Source: Leptospiraceae bacterium
Lineage (GTDB): Bacteria; Spirochaetota; Leptospiria; Turneriellales; Turneriellaceae
Length of the DNA stretch: 9,543 bases
Direction: 5' to 3'
NCBI GenBank assembly: GCA_025057195.1
Contig: JANWWX010000032.1
Location: forward strand, 1-9,543
Each line of letters begins with the position of its first letter. The stretch's first letter is position 1. The notes under the pieces were generated by a model. The model was given only the letters and a program-made list of their open reading frames with translations, was not told the DNA's origin and did no database searches. The position numbers and the translations under genes are program-made. Of the stretch, positions 5,889 to 9,543 are shown piece by piece.

Positions 5889-6323
5889 TCAGTGTTTCGC
5901 GCTATGCATCTTTTTCCAGTGGTTGAGTATCAACTCTGCGGCCTTGGCTCTTTGCTGCGGTGTCAAGATTTTGTGCAGTTCCAGCGCCTTTTCGATGAAA
6001 AAATCCTCCATGGCCACGCGCCTGGCCTGATGGCGCCGCCGTAACTCTTTGAGCTTTGCTTGGTCAATCGTTTCCTGGCGGACAAGTTCCGCCAAGGCAT
6101 TGATATCCTCTTCCTGTCGCGGTTTTTCCTCCCGATGCCGTGCAATGAACTCTGCCTTAATCTTGTGCAAAGTCTCTTTTTGTGTGTCGTTGAGTTCGAG
6201 CTCTTTGCTCAACCGCTTAGCCAGCCAATCCATGCGTTCCTCGGGCGACTTTCGCCCCCATGGCCGGCAAGAAAGACCCAACAAAAGCAGCGTGGCCACG
6301 AGATAGAGTGCTATGTTTCTCAT
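5889..6323 (-). CDS. Spy/CpxP/CnrX-like exported protein, probable envelope (metal?) sensor
   Basis: A 144-residue, mostly helical protein of the LTxxQ group. Residues 1-18 form a signal sequence with a hydrophobic core ending LLLLGLSC; Cys19 could be a lipoprotein cysteine, but Gly at -3 is atypical, so plain export is possible. The paired motifs are LELNDTQKETLHKI (42-55) and KILTPQQRAKAAELI (118-132), as in CpxP, Spy and heavy-metal sensors. Between them is a charged helical hairpin. The C-terminus NHWKKMHSAKH has His135 and Met139 in H-x-x-x-M spacing, as for His119/Met123 of CnrX, and four more potential ligands (His140, His144, His117, Met105). AGGAGG lies 4 bases before the ATG (plus 6328-6333), the best site in the window. 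First gene of the operon with sigma and anti-sigma; that position favours a sensing role over a free chaperone. Which stimulus it senses is unknown. Confidence 0.85.
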   Translation of the reverse strand: MRNIALYLVATLLLLGLSCRPWGRKSPEERMDWLAKRLSKELELNDTQKETLHKIKAEFIARHREEKPRQEEDINALAELVRQETIDQAKLKELRRRHQARRVAMEDFFIEKALELHKILTPQQRAKAAELILNHWKKMHSAKH

Positions 6324-6327
6324 TTTT

Positions 6328-6333
6328 CCTCCT
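6328..6333 (-). promoter_or_regulatory. Ribosome binding site of the Spy/CnrX-like gene
   Basis: A perfect AGGAGG on the minus strand, 4 bases before the ATG at 6323, fixes the start codon and suggests strong translation of the exported protein relative to the sigma gene behind it. Confidence 0.8.
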
Positions 6334-6344
6334 GTTATAAAATT

Positions 6345-6373
6345 GCAGACCCCACAAAATGCGCTGGGGTTCC
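6345..6373 (-). promoter_or_regulatory. ECF-type promoter, probably autoregulated by the operon's sigma factor
   Basis: On the minus strand GGAACCC (6373-6367) is followed after 16 bases by GTCTGC (6350-6345). This closely resembles the RpoE-type pattern GGAACTT-N15/16-GTCTAA: the AAC of the -35 and the GTC of the -10 are the most conserved parts of ECF promoters. It lies 21 bases from the ATG, giving a leader of about 15 bases that carries AGGAGG. An inverted repeat ACCCCA/TGGGGT (6349-6354 and 6365-6370) spans from the -35 to the -10. The use of this promoter by the neighbouring sigma factor is inference. Confidence 0.65.
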
Positions 6374-6440
6374 TGCGCTATCGCAAGCAGATTGTATAGC
6401 AAAACCCTTGGCGCGGTATGTGCGTAACCGAGTTTCCCCC

Positions 6441-7454
6441 ATGGATTACAAGACGGCCGGTGTCGACACCTCCTACGCGCAAAAACTGATCCACGACCTC
6501 AAGGATTGCATCACGCAAACGCATCTTGTTCCCGGTGTCGGCAGCGTCACGAGCCAATACGGTGGCTTTGCCGGCAGGTTTGCGTTGGAGGAGGGCAGTG
6601 GCTTTGACCTCGTTGCCACCACGGACGGTGTCGGCACCAAGATAGAACTGCTGCGCCGCTTTGGCTATCTTGAGGGTGTTGGCCAAGACCTGGTGGCAAT
6701 GTGCGCCAACGATCTCTATTGCGCAGGTGCGACTCCCGCATTTTTTCTCGACTACATTGCCTGCGGCAAGCTGCACGAGCGCTGGTATAACACTGTGATC
6801 CGCTCGATCGCCGATGCCTGCCGCAAAGTTCCGATGGCGCTTTTGGGCGGAGAGACCGCCGAGCATCCGGGTGTCATGGCGGAAGAAGAATTCGACCTGG
6901 CTGGCTTTGCTGTGGGGGTGGTGCCGCGCACGCAAAGGATGCCACAAATAGAAAAACAGCGTCCGGGAGATCTGGTAATTGGACTGCCAGCAAGCGGCCT
7001 CCATGCCAATGGCTTTTCGCTGGTGCGGCGGATCTTTGCGGAATTGGAAAATAATAGCCCAGAAGAATTCCAAGCCATGACCCGCAAGCAAGATTTTTAT
7101 GCCACCTGGCTGGCCCCAACCCGCATTTACCATGAGCTGCCCCAGCTTTGGCAAATCGCAGACATCAAGGCGCTTGCGCACATCACCGGCGGTGGTATCT
7201 ATGAAAATTTGCCCCGCGTGCTTGCGCCGGGGTTGGGTGCTGTGATCGAAAGACCAGAGCCTTTCCGGCTCAGGGCTGCCGAACTTTTAGAGCGCTATGT
7301 AGCGCGCGATGAGCTTTTCCGCACGTTCAACATGGGCACGGGCATGGTTTTGATTGCAGAAAATAGCGAACTGGAAAAAATCCGCCGGTTCTATCCCGAA
7401 GCCACAGTCATCGGAACTTTAGAACCCGGCGAGGGAGTTGAATTGCGGCTTTAG
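6441..7454 (+). CDS. purM: Phosphoribosylformylglycinamidine cyclo-ligase (AIR synthetase)
   Basis: Makes aminoimidazole ribonucleotide from FGAM with ATP, the fifth step of purine synthesis, as a cytoplasmic homodimer. The 337-residue protein is close to the usual length of about 345. It begins MDYKTAGVD as in the family and shows TDGVGTK (residues 61-67), GQDLVAMCANDL (81-92), FFLDYIACGKL (101-111), GGETAEHPG (136-144), ASGLHANGFSLVRRI and HITGGGIYENLPRVL near the C-terminal domain. The frame is open back to 6060, but that stretch is antisense to the Spy-like gene and matches nothing in PurM, so ATG 6441 is the start; no good ribosome binding site precedes it. The TAG stop is followed at once by the gyrB stop on the other strand. 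It is not clustered with purN, and no purF or purL is nearby. Confidence 0.96.
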   Translation: MDYKTAGVDTSYAQKLIHDLKDCITQTHLVPGVGSVTSQYGGFAGRFALEEGSGFDLVATTDGVGTKIELLRRFGYLEGVGQDLVAMCANDLYCAGATPAFFLDYIACGKLHERWYNTVIRSIADACRKVPMALLGGETAEHPGVMAEEEFDLAGFAVGVVPRTQRMPQIEKQRPGDLVIGLPASGLHANGFSLVRRIFAELENNSPEEFQAMTRKQDFYATWLAPTRIYHELPQLWQIADIKALAHITGGGIYENLPRVLAPGLGAVIERPEPFRLRAAELLERYVARDELFRTFNMGTGMVLIAENSELEKIRRFYPEATVIGTLEPGEGVELRL

Positions 7455-9479
<2,025 letters not shown>

Positions 9480-9494
9480 TCATGTAAGTACCCA

Positions 9495-9524
9495 AGTATT
9501 GGTTTTTGGGAGAAAATTTCACAA
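9495..9524 (-). promoter_or_regulatory. Weak candidate promoter of gyrB
   Basis: On the minus strand TTGTGA (9524-9519) and AATACT (9500-9495), 18 bases apart, each match the sigma-70 consensus at 4 of 6. This would give a gyrB leader of about 36 bases. The rest of the spacer 9453-9543 holds nothing else convincing, apart from two CACAGAG units at 9526-9532 and 9537-9543. Confidence 0.25.
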
Positions 9525-9543
9525 ACACAGAGAATCCACAGAG

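Noticed and set aside
6395..6400. TATAGC as a plus-strand -10 for purM
   Set aside because: No -35 at suitable spacing; the match is weak and overlaps another inverted motif.
6060..6440. Long in-frame upstream extension of purM
   Set aside because: It is antisense to the Spy-like gene, has no PurM similarity, and PurM starts normally at MDYKTAGVD.
9534..9542. DnaA-box-like GAATCCACA near gyrB (minus strand TGTGGATTC)
   Set aside because: GAATCCACA at 9532/9533-9540 matches only 7 of 9 positions and stands alone; no cluster or AT-rich unwinding region is visible, so no origin is called.

Overview
The window looks like a bacterial chromosomal segment of roughly 50-55% GC, densely packed with mostly housekeeping genes. 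The organism is Gram-negative-like: it has an exported Spy/CpxP-type protein and a membrane-anchored small anti-sigma candidate. The lineage cannot be fixed from these genes. The short GyrB without the E. coli C-terminal insert and the type I DAHP synthase occur in many phyla; a PVC/Verrucomicrobia-like source is only a guess.

Layout, left to right. At the left edge is the first 14 codons of a minus-strand gene with a good ribosome binding site. A plus-strand alpha/beta hydrolase (186-1016) follows. It converges with a minus-strand operon transcribed 3076 to 1013: UDP-glucuronate decarboxylase, hotdog thioesterase and PurN, whose ends overlap by 8 and 4 bases. Divergent from that operon is a type I DAHP synthase (3152-4207). 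After it comes a 234-base spacer with a possible terminator and two short tandem repeats, then an AT-richer gene for an unrecognised four-helix membrane protein (4442-5038).

The most interesting part is a compact minus-strand unit, 6373 to about 5037. It carries an ECF-type promoter, an exported Spy/CpxP/CnrX-like protein, an ECF sigma factor, a 91-residue single-helix protein that fits a small anti-sigma factor, and an intrinsic terminator. The three genes are separated by 3 bases and overlapped by 4. Their sizes and types resemble the CnrY/CnrX/CnrH metal-sensing module, in a different gene order. The promoter in front of the first gene resembles an RpoE-type ECF promoter, so the unit may activate itself when an envelope signal is sensed.

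The right part holds PurM (6441-7454, plus) and GyrB (7455-9452, minus), whose stop codons abut with no spacer. PurN and PurM catalyse two steps of the same purine pathway but sit in different transcription units here. No gene-free stretch exceeds 300 bases. I saw no rRNA, tRNA, CRISPR array or insertion sequence.
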